Shown: piece by piece, positions 11,396-20,519 of the stretch | How the letters are laid out: the number at the start of each line of letters is the position of its first letter | Numbering within the stretch: the first letter of the stretch is position 1 | Origin: Pseudomonas segetis | Lineage (GTDB): Bacteria > Pseudomonadota > Gammaproteobacteria > Pseudomonadales > Pseudomonadaceae | Assembly: GCF_900188155.1 (NCBI RefSeq) | Contig: NZ_FZOG01000002.1 | Span: forward strand, 124,001 to 188,000 | Length of the DNA: 64,000 nt | Direction of reading: 5' to 3' | The notes under the pieces: model-generated | The model's input: only the letters and a program-made list of their open reading frames with translations | Told to the model about the DNA's origin: nothing | The model's database searches: none | Program-made: the position numbers and the translations under genes

Positions 11396-11414
11396 CTGAT
11401 CAAATTCTGATCAG
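11396..11414. promoter_or_regulatory. Palindrome between hutG and gltS
   Basis: CTGATCA-AATTC-TGATCAG is a perfect 7-base inverted repeat centred 33 bases upstream of gltS. It may be an operator giving gltS control separate from hutG. The binding protein is unknown. Confidence 0.4.
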
Positions 11415-11432
11415 GTAAGTGTGTTCAAAACC

Positions 11433-12371
11433 TCAATCGACCATGCTGGCCAACAGCCTGGCACCAATACGCGCAGTGCGATTGTCTTGATCCAGGCTTG
11501 GATTGAGTTCGGCAATATCAGCCAGGCGCAATTTGCCGCTGGCCTTGGCAAGTCGAACCAGGTGCTCGACCACCATAAGGTCCACACCGTGGGCCGATGG
11601 CGCACTCACGCCCGGCGCCTGGTTTGCAGGCAGCACGTCCAGGCAGACCGTCATGTACAGGTGATCAACTCTGCTCAGAAACGCTTGCAGGAACGCTTCG
11701 ACAGCCGCCAGGTTCCAGCCTTGCATTTGCCGGTCGAGCAGATAGCGCACGTTCAGCCTGGCCGCTTGGTCAAACAGCGATTGGGTATTGTTGTGCTCAC
11801 TGACGCCCAGGCAGCAGTACTCGAAGTCCATGCCGGCCGCTTGGCAATACTCGGCGATCTGTAGAAAGGGTGTGCCGGAGCTGCTCTGCGCAGCGAAACG
11901 CAAGTCAAAGTGCGCATCAAAATTCAAGATACCCAGCTTCGGCGCAGACTCCTGACTGCGCAGGTGATCCGCCAGCCCGGTAAAACTGGCCAAGGCAATC
12001 TCATGGCCACCGCCCAGGCCCAGCGGTCGATGCCCCTGGCCGAGCAACTCGGTAACTCTTGTGGCATAGCGCTGTTGTGCTGATTCCAGTTGGTCGGATT
12101 CACAACAGACATCACCGGCATCGTATACCGGCGCAGAACCGTGCCATGCGAGATTGGCCAGGGCTTTGCGCAGCGCCTGCGGACCTTGGCGGGCACCGGT
12201 GCGCCCTTGATTGCGCCTGACCCCTTCGTCGCAGGCAAAACCAAGCAAGGTCGTGCCTGACGCCTGTTGTTGGGCATAGGGCTGAACCCATTGGTGCCAG
12301 CGCAAAGCGCTTTGACCTTCGGCTGCATCAGTGCGGCCGGTCCATACCTGCATATCGGCGATAACGGTCAT
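11433..12371 (-). CDS. hutG: Formimidoylglutamase (arginase superfamily)
   Basis: The 312-residue enzyme hydrolyses N-formimidoyl-L-glutamate to glutamate and formamide using a dinuclear manganese centre. HutG-type metal motifs are visible: LGGGHEIA (GGGHE rather than the GGDHS of arginases), NFDAHFDLR and the late [20 protein letters not shown]. The ATG at 12371 is chosen because it gives the family length; the frame is open 18 codons further upstream, where it overlaps the regulator gene. No other hut gene (hutU, hutH, hutI) is present in the window, so this is an isolated copy in an iclR-hutG-gltS unit. Confidence 0.88.
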   Translation of the reverse strand: MTVIADMQVWTGRTDAAEGQSALRWHQWVQPYAQQQASGTTLLGFACDEGVRRNQGRTGARQGPQALRKALANLAWHGSAPVYDAGDVCCESDQLESAQQRYATRVTELLGQGHRPLGLGGGHEIALASFTGLADHLRSQESAPKLGILNFDAHFDLRFAAQSSSGTPFLQIAEYCQAAGMDFEYCCLGVSEHNNTQSLFDQAARLNVRYLLDRQMQGWNLAAVEAFLQAFLSRVDHLYMTVCLDVLPANQAPGVSAPSAHGVDLMVVEHLVRLAKASGKLRLADIAELNPSLDQDNRTARIGARLLASMVD

Positions 12372-12390
12372 ACCTTGGCTCTCTTTATAT

Positions 12391-13116
12391 TCAGTCAAGA
12401 CGTGCGCTGACCCGCAGCGCCGCATCCTGAGTCCAGCGAATCAATTGCTCGCTGCGTTGCTCTGCTCTAATCGCCGGTGCCATCAGGCTGATTACTGCCT
12501 GCAAGCGCTCGCGACTATCAAATAGCGGTGCGCTGACGCCCCAGACGCCTTCATCAATTTCGCCATTGGAAACGGCATAACCCGCCTGCCTGATTTCATC
12601 GAAGTTGCGCATGTAGTCGTCCAGCGCCGAGGCCTCGACCCCTTTGGCGGTCAATATGGCCAGGCTTTGCGCCTGATCCATAAAGGCCAGCAATGCGCGA
12701 GCCGATGCCCCAATCAACAAGGGCTGGGCCAGGCCTTTCTGATAACAGCAGCGCAAGGGCTGCTGGCTATCGACCAACTCCACGCATATCGCCTGGCCAT
12801 TGATTGGCACCATCAAGGCAACACTTTCCCGACTCAGCTCAGCCAGGCGTTTAAGTTCAGGCTTGGCCAATGTGACCAATACCGCATCGCGATCAAACTT
12901 CTTGGCCAACTGCATACAGGTTGGCCCAGGCAGATAGCGCCCCTGGCCGTTGTCCTCGGCCAACCCCCAGCGCAGCAAGGTCTTCAAGTGGCGATAAGTG
13001 CTGCTCAAGGGCTGCTGCAGGTTTTCAGATAGTTCCTTGGCCGAAATAACCTCGTCGGCTTGGCCCAAGGCGACCAATATCTGTAGCAAGCGATCAGTTG
13101 GGGTTTTGTAGTTCAT
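12391..13116 (-). CDS. IclR-family transcriptional regulator
   Basis: The 241-residue protein has an N-terminal winged helix-turn-helix (about residues 8-65, [38 protein letters not shown]) and a C-terminal IclR effector-binding domain (about 80-240) with the usual [10 protein letters not shown] and [11 protein letters not shown] segments. It is the first gene of a minus-strand unit with hutG and gltS, 19 bases before hutG. A TTCCCACT/AGTGGGAA inverted repeat lies 31-69 bases upstream of its start, a likely autoregulatory operator. The effector is unknown; glutamate or a histidine-degradation product is a reasonable guess from context. The ATG is preceded by AAGGAGC. Confidence 0.9.
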   Translation of the reverse strand: MNYKTPTDRLLQILVALGQADEVISAKELSENLQQPLSSTYRHLKTLLRWGLAEDNGQGRYLPGPTCMQLAKKFDRDAVLVTLAKPELKRLAELSRESVALMVPINGQAICVELVDSQQPLRCCYQKGLAQPLLIGASARALLAFMDQAQSLAILTAKGVEASALDDYMRNFDEIRQAGYAVSNGEIDEGVWGVSAPLFDSRERLQAVISLMAPAIRAEQRSEQLIRWTQDAALRVSARLD

Positions 13117-13147
13117 GGGCGCTCCTTACATTTAGAATGCTGGAACT

Positions 13148-13185
13148 TTCCCACTTAATGAAATCCAAGTCCCAACCAGTGGGAA
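13148..13185. promoter_or_regulatory. Inverted repeat upstream of the IclR regulator
   Basis: TTCCCACT and AGTGGGAA form perfect 8-base arms separated by 22 bases. The site lies in the gap between the minus-strand regulator (starting at 13116) and the plus-strand gene at 13323, and fits a binding site for an IclR dimer or tetramer. Confidence 0.45.
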
Positions 13186-13322
13186 TACAAGGATAATTAG
13201 GCGACAAACGGCTCGGGTATTCAGGTTCGAGCCGGCCGATGTCCGGCCTAAAAGCCGCGCCATCCGTACACAAGCCTTGCAGCCAGTTACAATAGGAGCA
13301 TTACTTTATTGATGACTGCCTG

Positions 13323-14036
13323 ATGACCGAGCCAATACGCCTTTCCAAACGCCTGATCGAACTGGTCGGATGCTCCCGACGCGAAGCTGAGTTGTACATT
13401 GAGGGCGGCTGGGTAACGGTGGATGGCGAGGTGATCGACGCCCCCCACTTCAAGGTTGCCGAGCAGCAGGTTGCGTTGCTTCCAAACGCGGTCGCCGCGC
13501 CACTGGATCCGGTTACCTTGCTGGTGCATATCCCGCCAGGACACAACAACGCCGAGCGAATCACAGAGGCACTCAGCACCGCCAGCCACTGGCCAGAGGA
13601 CGCTTCGGGGATTCGCCCCTTGAAAGGCCACCTGACCAACTTGACTGCCTGCATTCCCTTGCAGGCCGGTGCCGAAGGCCTGCATGTGCTGACGCAGGAT
13701 TGGCGTATCGAGCGCAAGCTGCGCGATGACATCGTCAAGATGGAGCAGGAATATGTGGTCGAAGTCAGCGGCGAGCTTAGCGAACGTGATCTAAAGCGGC
13801 TCAATCACGGACTGGTCTTCAACAACTACGCCCTGCCGCCCTGCAAAGTCAGTTGGCAGAACGAAACCCGCCTGCGTTTCGCCCTGAAAAACCCCATACC
13901 GGGCCAAATCGTATCCATGTGCAATGAAGTCGGGCTCAAGGTATTGAGCTTCAAGCGCATACGCGTCGGCGGCGTGCCCCTGTCGAAAGTCGCGCCGGGG
14001 CAATGGCGTTATCTCGCGGCAAAAGAGCGTTTCTGA
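13323..14036 (+). CDS. S4-domain, RsuA/RluF-family pseudouridine-synthase-like protein lacking the catalytic Asp
   Basis: The 237-residue protein has an N-terminal S4 RNA-binding domain (about residues 5-50, RLSKRLIEL.GCSRREAELYI..GWVTVDG) and a pseudouridine-synthase fold of the RsuA/RluE/RluF type. In active enzymes the motif is G-R-L-D-x-x-(T/S)-x-GLL-x-(L/F)T(N/Q)D. Here the aligned stretch is CIPLQAGAEGLHVLTQD (110-126), with Gln114 where the catalytic Asp should be and Pro112 for the Arg. It may bind rRNA without modifying it, or use another residue. Translation starts at ATG 13323, giving the S4 domain its normal N-terminus. Confidence 0.8.
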   Translation: MTEPIRLSKRLIELVGCSRREAELYIEGGWVTVDGEVIDAPHFKVAEQQVALLPNAVAAPLDPVTLLVHIPPGHNNAERITEALSTASHWPEDASGIRPLKGHLTNLTACIPLQAGAEGLHVLTQDWRIERKLRDDIVKMEQEYVVEVSGELSERDLKRLNHGLVFNNYALPPCKVSWQNETRLRFALKNPIPGQIVSMCNEVGLKVLSFKRIRVGGVPLSKVAPGQWRYLAAKERF

Positions 14037-14061
14037 GCCCTGCGCCCGCTCTCATTTTTTG

Positions 14062-14086
14062 CCCAGGCAGCCTCATGCTGCCTGGG
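14062..14086 (+). other. Hairpin between the S4-domain gene and the YehS-like gene
   Basis: A perfect 10-base-pair stem (CCCAGGCAGC / GCTGCCTGGG) with a CTCAT loop lies between the two plus-strand genes. There is no T-run after it, so it may attenuate weakly or stabilise the upstream message rather than act as a full terminator. Confidence 0.45.
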
Positions 14087-14106
14087 TCCTCAATCAGGAA
14101 TCCATA

Positions 14107-14583
14107 ATGCTTAACAACGATGTGCTGCGCAGCGTGCGCTATATGCTTGATGTCAACGATGCAAAATTGGCTGAGATCATTGCCCTGAGCGGCAAGAGCG
14201 TCACCAGCGCCGAGCTTGAGCCACTGCTGAAAAAAGAAGATGAAGACGGCTTTATCGCCTGTGACGATGAACTCATGGCGCATTTTCTTGATGGCCTGGT
14301 TTACTTCAAGCGCGGCAAGGACGATAGCCGTCCGGCTCAGCCATTCGAACTGCCAATGACCAATAACATGGTATTGAAAAAGCTGCGCGTGGCCTTCGAG
14401 CTGAAAGAAGATGACATGCACGCGATCATGCAGAGCGTTGACTTCCCGGTGTCCAAACCGGAAATGAGCGCACTGTTCCGCAAGTTTGGCCATAGCAACT
14501 ACCGCACCTGTGGCGACCAGTTCCTGCGTAATTTCCTCAAGGGCCTGACCTTGCGCGAGCGCCCTCAAGCGACCGCTGAATAA
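14107..14583 (+). CDS. yehS: DUF1456-family protein, YehS-like
   Basis: The 158-residue soluble protein consists of two DUF1456 repeats: NNDVLRSVRYMLDVNDAKLAEIIALSG (residues 3-29) and NNMVLKKLRVAFELKEDDMHAIMQSVD (about 95-121). Each is followed by a short acidic segment and an FL.GL ending (AHFLDGLVYFKRG and RNFLKGLTLRERP). The family is widespread in gammaproteobacteria (E. coli YehS); no activity is assigned. The ATG at 14107 is preferred over an upstream in-frame start because it gives the conserved MLNNDVLRSVRY N-terminus. Confidence 0.88.
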   Translation: MLNNDVLRSVRYMLDVNDAKLAEIIALSGKSVTSAELEPLLKKEDEDGFIACDDELMAHFLDGLVYFKRGKDDSRPAQPFELPMTNNMVLKKLRVAFELKEDDMHAIMQSVDFPVSKPEMSALFRKFGHSNYRTCGDQFLRNFLKGLTLRERPQATAE

Positions 14584-14705
14584 GCCTGGCGATAGCTGTC
14601 TCAACCTCGCACTGCAGATGGCGCTGTATTTGCGCCAACAATAATGCATCCACAGTTGGCGCTGGCCGATTAGGGTGATGGCACCTGTTGATCCAAGGAC
14701 TCGCC

Positions 14706-15476
14706 ATGCACCCTTATTTTTCTCTGAAAGATCGCACCGCACTGGTTACCGGTGGTACTCGTGGGATCGGCAAGATGATCGCCAAAGCCTTTGCTGAAGC
14801 AGGCGCCACCGTTTATGTGTGCGCCCGCGACGCTCAGGCTTGCAGCGACACTGCAAAAGAACTCAGCGCCTTCGGCACCTGCCACGGCATAGCCGCTAAC
14901 CTGGCAACCGAAGAAGGCGTGCAGGCACTCGCTCAAGCGCTTGGCGGCAAAATTACCCAGCTCGACATCCTGGTCAACAATGCAGGCACGACCTGGGGCG
15001 CACCGCTTGAGTCCTACCCGGCCAAGGGCTGGGAAAAAGTCATGCAACTCAATGTCACCTCGGTTTTCAGCTGCATCCAGCAATTGCTGCCGCTGCTGCG
15101 AAAAGCCGGGAACAGCGCCAATCCGGCGCGGATAATCAATATTGGCTCAGTGGCTGGGATCAGCTCATTTGGTGAAAACGCCTACGCCTATGGCCCGAGC
15201 AAAGCAGCACTGCACCAACTTTCGCGCATGCTCGCTCGCGAACTGGTTGAACAGCACATCAACGTCAATGTGATTGCACCTGGACGCTTCCCAAGCAAGA
15301 TGACCCAGCATATCGCCAACGACAACGAGGCAATGGCGCAAGACACTGCGGTCATCCCGATGAAACGCTGGGGTCGTGAAGAAGAAATGGCAGCACTGGC
15401 AATCAGCCTGGCCAGCACCTCAGGGGCTTACATGACCGGCAATATCATCCCGATTGATGGCGGCTTCAGCCTTTAA
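14706..15476 (+). CDS. rhlG: RhlG-type short-chain dehydrogenase/reductase
   Basis: The 256-residue SDR matches P. aeruginosa RhlG closely from memory (MHPYFSL start, ESYPAKGWEKVMQLNVTSVFSC, AYGPSKAALHQLSRMLA, VIAPGRFPSKMT). Motifs: the TGGTRGIG cofactor loop (about residues 15-22), NNAG, catalytic Ser of INIGSVAGIS, and the Tyr/Lys of YGPSK. RhlG was described as an NADPH-dependent beta-ketoacyl reductase, and its role in rhamnolipid precursor supply has been disputed. No rhlAB is nearby, so the physiological substrate here is open. The ATG at 14706 gives the P. aeruginosa-like start. Confidence 0.85.
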   Translation: MHPYFSLKDRTALVTGGTRGIGKMIAKAFAEAGATVYVCARDAQACSDTAKELSAFGTCHGIAANLATEEGVQALAQALGGKITQLDILVNNAGTTWGAPLESYPAKGWEKVMQLNVTSVFSCIQQLLPLLRKAGNSANPARIINIGSVAGISSFGENAYAYGPSKAALHQLSRMLARELVEQHINVNVIAPGRFPSKMTQHIANDNEAMAQDTAVIPMKRWGREEEMAALAISLASTSGAYMTGNIIPIDGGFSL

Positions 15477-15562
15477 GATGGCTGCGCGGCACCGACAACC
15501 GTGCTTAAGGCGAGCGCCGCTTTGCGGTTAAGATGGGCAACTTCCAGCTGTGGTCGCCTGCA

Positions 15563-16258
15563 ATGTCTTACTCCGTTTCACCCATCGGTTTTGTGCGCTC
15601 GTGCTTCAAAGAGAAGTTCGCCATTCCTCGCCAACCGCATTTGGCTCCAGCAGCCCGTGGCGTGCTGGAGTTGGTTGCGCCCTTTGACCAGCCTGAAGCC
15701 ATTGAAGGGCTAGAGCACGTCAGCCATGTCTGGCTGCTGTTCTTGTTTCATCAGGCCCTTGAAGACAAACCCCGTCTGAAAGTGCGCCCGCCACGCCTGG
15801 GTGGCAACCAGTCGATGGGCGTGTTTGCCACCCGCGCTACACACAGGCCAAATGGCATCGGCCAATCCGTGGTCGCGCTGGACAAGATCGAGCCAGGCAA
15901 GTTGTATTTGTCGGGCATCGACCTGCTCGACGGCACCCCGGTGCTGGATATTAAACCCTATGTGCCCTACGCCGACTGCATCAGCAGCGCGACCAACAGC
16001 ATGGCTGATGCAGCACCGCGCTTGATCAAGGTTAACTGGCAACCTCAAGCCTTACAGCAGGCATCTGAACAGGCCCAACGGCTCCAGCAACCCTTGGTTG
16101 AGCTGATTGAACAATGCCTGGCCCAAGACCCGCGCCCGGCTTATCAAAGCCCTCAACCCGAGCGGCGGTATGGCACCCGCTTATGGGATGTCGAGGTGCG
16201 CTGGCACTATCCGCAACCGGATCAGATCTGCGTACTGGAAGTGGTTCCAGGCACTTGA
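15563..16258 (+). CDS. trmO: tRNA (N6-threonylcarbamoyladenosine(37)-N6)-methyltransferase TrmO
   Basis: The 231-residue protein belongs to the TsaA/YaeB/VirR family, which adds a methyl group from S-adenosylmethionine to t6A37 of threonine tRNA, making m6t6A. Family landmarks are S.IGFVRSCFKEKFAIPRQP, LEHVSHVWLLFLFH, the G.FATRATHRPNGIGQSVV stretch (about residues 91-108) and DLLDGTPVLDIKPYVPYAD (about 129-147). The C-terminal domain ends with a CVLEVVPG motif. The ATG at 15563 gives the standard N-terminus; the frame is open a further ten codons upstream. E. coli TrmO has 235 residues. Confidence 0.9.
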   Translation: MSYSVSPIGFVRSCFKEKFAIPRQPHLAPAARGVLELVAPFDQPEAIEGLEHVSHVWLLFLFHQALEDKPRLKVRPPRLGGNQSMGVFATRATHRPNGIGQSVVALDKIEPGKLYLSGIDLLDGTPVLDIKPYVPYADCISSATNSMADAAPRLIKVNWQPQALQQASEQAQRLQQPLVELIEQCLAQDPRPAYQSPQPERRYGTRLWDVEVRWHYPQPDQICVLEVVPGT

Positions 16259-16286
16259 CCTGAGTCTGTTGCACCAGCCTACAGCG

Positions 16287-16343
16287 GGCGCCGCTCACGC
16301 GGCGCCGCGTCAAACGACCCAATACAGCCCTTTAGCCAAGGGC
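16287..16343 (+). other. Two tandem hairpins after trmO
   Basis: The first has a perfect 8-base-pair GC stem (GGCGCCGC / GCGGCGCC, TCAC loop, 16287-16306), the second a GCCCTT / AAGGGC stem (16327-16343). Neither has a strong T-run. They lie in the 153-base gap before the DoxX gene and probably limit readthrough. Confidence 0.45.
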
Positions 16344-16411
16344 GCTTGTAATTTACTGCCGAGCGCCCAGTCACATCAGTACTTCTCTTACTGCTGTTCA
16401 AGGAAAACCTG

Positions 16412-16843
16412 ATGATGAAACAATGGAGCCTGCTGCTACTGCGTATTTCACTTGGTTGGCTACTGGTAATCTGGGGCGTCAATAAAGTGGTCAATGTCGA
16501 GCACGGTCTTGCGGTCGCCAACAAGTTCTACTTCGGCCTTTTTGCCTCCGATAACCTGCTACATGCAGCTGGCATACTGCAAATGCTCATCGGTTTGCTG
16601 ATTGTTGCAGGATTTATGCGTCGCCTGGTTTACCCCATCCAATTGCTATTTAGCGCAGCTACGCTGTTGGCGGTGTGGCAATCGGTGATTGACCCATGGG
16701 GCTGGGTCTTTACCGGCAGCAAAGCCTTATTTTATCCATCACTGATCATATTTGCAGGCTGCCTTGTGGTAATGGCCTGGCGTGATGAAGACCTGCTTGC
16801 ACTCGATACCTTGCGCAAAAAACCAGCGCCGCCAAGCGCCTGA
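16412..16843 (+). CDS. DoxX-family membrane protein
   Basis: The 143-residue protein has four predicted membrane segments, and its first one reads SLLLLRISLGWLLVIWGVNKVV, the DoxX/TQO signature region. Segments LLHAAGILQMLIGLLIVAGFM and LVYPIQLLFSAATLLAVW follow. DoxX proteins are small quinone-linked or redox-associated membrane subunits; this type has no assigned substrate. The first two codons are both ATG; either could be used. It stands alone between trmO and the long cyo leader. Confidence 0.8.
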   Translation: MMKQWSLLLLRISLGWLLVIWGVNKVVNVEHGLAVANKFYFGLFASDNLLHAAGILQMLIGLLIVAGFMRRLVYPIQLLFSAATLLAVWQSVIDPWGWVFTGSKALFYPSLIIFAGCLVVMAWRDEDLLALDTLRKKPAPPSA

Positions 16844-17553
16844 GTTACTGAGGCAGGCAACATAAGACGTGGCCTTCATGCACCTGCCTGCCTCACTCCC
16901 CACCCTCAGGTTTCCTGCCTGGCGACCACTCAAACGCAGCCTCCCTACCAGCTAAGCACACTAAACCTGCTGATCCGCATCAATTCAAAGCGCTGTGACG
17001 ATGCGCAAAAGTGCGGCCCGGTGTCGCACCTGACACAACTCGCCAAGAGACTGAGCAAAGCGCTACAAGCCAGTAAAAATGGTAGCTCTGCAACTTTCAC
17101 CGACTGAACACAGGGTGCTGATTCAGCTTCCGGCAAAGGCCGCACGGGAATATGTAACTTGAAGTTGCACCTGTAATAATTTGTAATGTGTTTGCCACCT
17201 TTCATCAGCAGCCGTGAATTAGCTCACGCTTTGATCGAATTCGTCCACGCGCAGGCATTGCGCGATGTGGCTGAAAATCCGCGCGGCTTGCCATGCGGAT
17301 TTCACTTCAAAGGATTGCAGCAAAAGCCCCTTAGGGGGTCATGGCAAACGCTGACTAACAATATTCCAAACAGCGCACAACTCAGTTTCGCCACGCGAGA
17401 ACTAGACGGGAGAGGCTTGCCCGAATTCTGGTGGCGGCTGGCTTTGCGCAAAAAAGCGTCCCGCAGCTAACGCTGTCAGGACGGTGTCGGCTACGTCACC
17501 TCGGTAAGAGAAGACCGGGGCGACGGGGTCAATTTATCCATTAAGGCCGCAAG
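16844..17553 (+). other. 710-base non-coding leader region upstream of cyoA
   Basis: No convincing gene is present; the longest open frame (17186-17470, 94 codons) has no recognisable domain and an atypical composition. The region holds an ANR/FNR-like box (16970-16983), an inverted repeat AAATCCGC/GCGGATTT with a 12-base loop (17275-17302), and a CCCC-TTA-GGGG hairpin (17327-17337). The cyoA Shine-Dalgarno is poor (TTAAGGCCGCAAG). Together these suggest a long regulated 5' leader. Confidence 0.6.
16970..16983. promoter_or_regulatory. ANR/FNR-like box upstream of the cyo operon
   Basis: CTGATCCGCATCAA matches TTGAT-N4-ATCAA at nine of ten fixed positions. ANR is the oxygen-sensing regulator of pseudomonads and is known to affect expression of cyo in P. 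putida. The site is 570 bases before cyoA, so a direct effect requires a distant promoter. Confidence 0.4.
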
Positions 17554-18489
17554 ATGAAAACTGAGCTGTACCTTGGATACCTGAAACGACTTTCGTGGCT
17601 CCCGCTGCTGATGCTCGGCGGATGCAACATGACCTTGCTTGACCCCAAAGGTCAGGTGGGCATGGATGAAAAGTCGCTGATTATCACTTCCACCCTGTTG
17701 ATGCTGATCGTGGTGATCCCGGTCATAGTGATGACCCTGGCATTTGCCTGGAAATACCGCGCATCCAACACCAAGGCAACCTATAAGCCGAACTGGTCCC
17801 ACTCAACCCCCATCGAACTGGTGGTGTGGTTGGTGCCCTGCGCGATCATCGCGGTACTCGGCACCCTGACCTGGACCTCCACCCACGAGCTAGACCCTTA
17901 TCGTCCACTGGACTCCGAGGTCAAGCCAATCGTGATTCAGGCAGTATCGCTGGATTGGAAATGGCTGTTCATCTACCCCGAGCAAGGCATTGCCACGATC
18001 AATGAGATTGCCTTCCCCACCGACACCCCGGTGAATTTCCAGATCACCTCGCAGAACGCAATGAATTCCTTCTTCATTCCGCAACTGGGTAGCCAGATCT
18101 ACTCCATGGCCGGTATGCAGACCAAGCTGCACCTGATTGCCAACAAACCAGGCAACTTTGATGGCTTGTCCTCGAATTTCAGCGGCGACGGCTTCTCCGG
18201 CATGAAATTCCAGGCTATCGCCACCTCGGAAAAAGGTTTCGCTGACTGGGTCGCCAAGGTCAAGGCCTCGCCGAAAACGCTGGACCAGAGCAACTACCCG
18301 GAGCTGGTCAAGCCCAGCGAAAACGATCCGGCGCAGTACTTCTCCTCGGTCAGCCCGACGCTCTACAACTCAATTCTCATGCAGTACATGCACGGCCCCT
18401 CAACGCCGCAGCTTGGCGCTGGGAACAAAGATGAGATGCAGGATATGAAAAACATGCACATGCCCATGAACGCGAGTATCGAGGAGTAA
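17554..18489 (+). CDS. cyoA: Cytochrome bo3 ubiquinol oxidase subunit II
   Basis: The 311-residue lipoprotein subunit has the lipobox LGGC with Cys24 as the lipidated residue, then two transmembrane spans (about residues 42-65 and 86-107) and a periplasmic cupredoxin-like domain. That domain lacks the CuA-binding cysteines, as expected for a quinol oxidase (segment [22 protein letters not shown]). It opens the cyoABCDE operon for the high-oxygen, proton-pumping terminal oxidase of the inner membrane. The stop is six bases before cyoB. Confidence 0.96.
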   Translation: MKTELYLGYLKRLSWLPLLMLGGCNMTLLDPKGQVGMDEKSLIITSTLLMLIVVIPVIVMTLAFAWKYRASNTKATYKPNWSHSTPIELVVWLVPCAIIAVLGTLTWTSTHELDPYRPLDSEVKPIVIQAVSLDWKWLFIYPEQGIATINEIAFPTDTPVNFQITSQNAMNSFFIPQLGSQIYSMAGMQTKLHLIANKPGNFDGLSSNFSGDGFSGMKFQAIATSEKGFADWVAKVKASPKTLDQSNYPELVKPSENDPAQYFSSVSPTLYNSILMQYMHGPSTPQLGAGNKDEMQDMKNMHMPMNASIEE

Positions 18490-18495
18490 CCACTG

Positions 18496-20514
18496 ATGTT
18501 CGGTTTGTTAACGCTCAAAGCAGTGCCCCTGGACGTCCCTATTGTTATGGGCACCCTGGCTGTCGTTGCCCTGCTTGGCCTGGCCGTAGTGGCTGCGCTG
18601 ACCTATTACCGTAAGTGGTCCTATTTGTGGACCGAGTGGCTGACTTCAGTCGACCACAAGAAAATTGGCGTGATGTATATTTTCGTCGCCATGATCATGC
18701 TGCTGCGCGGCTTCGCTGACGCCATCATGATGCGCGGCCAACTGGCCATGGCCGAGGGCGCCAACCACGGTTTCCTGCCGCCCGAGCACTATGACCAGAT
18801 CTTCACCGCCCATGGCGTGATCATGATCATCTTCATGGCCATGCCCTTTATGGTCGGCCTGATGAACATCGCCGTGCCGCTGCAGATCGGCGCTCGCGAC
18901 GTGGCCTTCCCCTTCCTCAACTCCTTGAGCTTCTGGTTGTTCGTGGCCGGCGCGATTCTGGTCAACCTGTCCCTGGGTGTCGGCGAGTTCGCGCGCACCG
19001 GCTGGGTCGCTTATCCACCGCTGTCGGAGCTGGGCTACAGCCCCGGGGTCGGGGTCGACTATTACATCTGGGCCTTGCAGCTATCCGGTTTGGGAACCTT
19101 GCTGACCGGGGTCAACTTCCTGGTCACCGTACTGAAGATGCGTACCCCAGGCATGAAGCTGATGCAAATGCCGATCTTCACCTGGACCTGCACATTCACC
19201 AATATCCTGATTGTCGCGTCGTTCCCCATCCTCACTGCCACCTTGGCGTTGTTGAGTCTTGACCGTTACCTGGACATGCACTTCTTCACCAACGAGCTGG
19301 GCGGCAACGCCATGATGTACATCAACCTGTTCTGGGCCTGGGGCCATCCGGAGGTGTACATCCTGATCCTGCCGGCATTCGGCATATTCTCCGAGGTCAT
19401 CTCCACCTTCACCGGCAAACGGCTGTTCGGCTACACCTCGATGGTCTGGGCCACTGCGGCAATCACGGTGCTTGGCTTCGTGGTCTGGTTGCACCACTTC
19501 TTCACCATGGGCTCGGGTGCCAATGTCAACGCCTTCTTCGGTGTTGCCACCATGATCATCTCGATTCCAACCGGGGTGAAGCTGTTCAACTGGCTGTTCA
19601 CCATTTTCCGTGGCCGCCTGCACTTCACCACACCCGTGCTCTGGACCCTGGGCTTTATGGTGACCTTCACCGTTGGCGGCATGACTGGCGTACTGTTGGC
19701 CGTACCGGGCGCCGACTATGTGTTGCACAACAGCCTGTTTCTGATCGCCCACTTCCACAACACCATCATCGGCGGTGCCGTGTTCGGCTACCTGGCTGGC
19801 TTCACGTTCTGGTTCCCCAAGGCCTTCGGCTTCAAGCTCGACGAGCGCCTGGGCAAGTGCGCCTTCTGGTGCTGGATCACTGGCTTCTTCGTAGCGTTCA
19901 TGCCGCTGTATGTGCTGGGCTTCATGGGCATGACCCGACGCCTGAATCATTACGACAATCCACTGTGGCACCCCTACCTGATTGTCGCCTTCTTCGGCGC
20001 GGTGCTGATTTTCTGCGGCATTGCGTTCCAGATCGCCCAGATCCTCGTCAGCATCAAGAACCGCGATGCGCTGCGTGACCACACTGGCGATCCATGGGGT
20101 GGCCGCACCCTGGAATGGTCTACCTCCTCGCCACCACCGTTCTACAACTTTGCGCAACTACCTACCGTGCATGCTGTGGATGCCTTCCACGAAATGAAAG
20201 AAAACGACACCGCTTACCTGCGTCCTGCCAGCTACAGCCCCATCCATATGCCGAAGAACACGGCGGCCGGACTGGTTATCGGCCTGATCGGCGCCGTTTT
20301 CGGCTTCGCCATGATCTGGCACATCTGGTGGATGGCTGGCCTGAGCTTTATCGGCATGGTCGCCACCTTCATCGTGCGCAGCTACAACCAGGATGTTGAT
20401 TACTACGTGCAGCCGGATGAAATCGAACGCATCGAAAACCAGCGTTTCCCTCGCGAAGCTGGTCATTCCCACAACCGTGCGCAACACGCCCAACAACTCG
20501 CGCAAGAGGTGTAA
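18496..20514 (+). CDS. cyoB: Cytochrome bo3 ubiquinol oxidase subunit I
   Basis: The 672-residue catalytic subunit of the heme-copper oxidase superfamily binds low-spin heme b, heme o3 and CuB. Key motifs: [15 protein letters not shown] with a heme-ligand His, [17 protein letters not shown] holding the CuB His and the crosslinked Tyr, [10 protein letters not shown] with the two further CuB His, and HFHNTIIGG with the heme ligands. Like E. coli CyoB (663 residues) it has extra membrane spans at both ends compared with cytochrome c oxidases. It is translated from an ATG shortly after GAGGAG. Confidence 0.97.
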   Translation: MFGLLTLKAVPLDVPIVMGTLAVVALLGLAVVAALTYYRKWSYLWTEWLTSVDHKKIGVMYIFVAMIMLLRGFADAIMMRGQLAMAEGANHGFLPPEHYDQIFTAHGVIMIIFMAMPFMVGLMNIAVPLQIGARDVAFPFLNSLSFWLFVAGAILVNLSLGVGEFARTGWVAYPPLSELGYSPGVGVDYYIWALQLSGLGTLLTGVNFLVTVLKMRTPGMKLMQMPIFTWTCTFTNILIVASFPILTATLALLSLDRYLDMHFFTNELGGNAMMYINLFWAWGHPEVYILILPAFGIFSEVISTFTGKRLFGYTSMVWATAAITVLGFVVWLHHFFTMGSGANVNAFFGVATMIISIPTGVKLFNWLFTIFRGRLHFTTPVLWTLGFMVTFTVGGMTGVLLAVPGADYVLHNSLFLIAHFHNTIIGGAVFGYLAGFTFWFPKAFGFKLDERLGKCAFWCWITGFFVAFMPLYVLGFMGMTRRLNHYDNPLWHPYLIVAFFGAVLIFCGIAFQIAQILVSIKNRDALRDHTGDPWGGRTLEWSTSSPPPFYNFAQLPTVHAVDAFHEMKENDTAYLRPASYSPIHMPKNTAAGLVIGLIGAVFGFAMIWHIWWMAGLSFIGMVATFIVRSYNQDVDYYVQPDEIERIENQRFPREAGHSHNRAQHAQQLAQEV

Positions 20515-20519
20515 CCCGG

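Noticed and set aside
17186..17470. Possible 94-residue gene in the cyo leader
   Set aside because: No domain, no clear start signal, and it overlaps inverted repeats more consistent with a non-coding leader; left as part of the intergenic entry.
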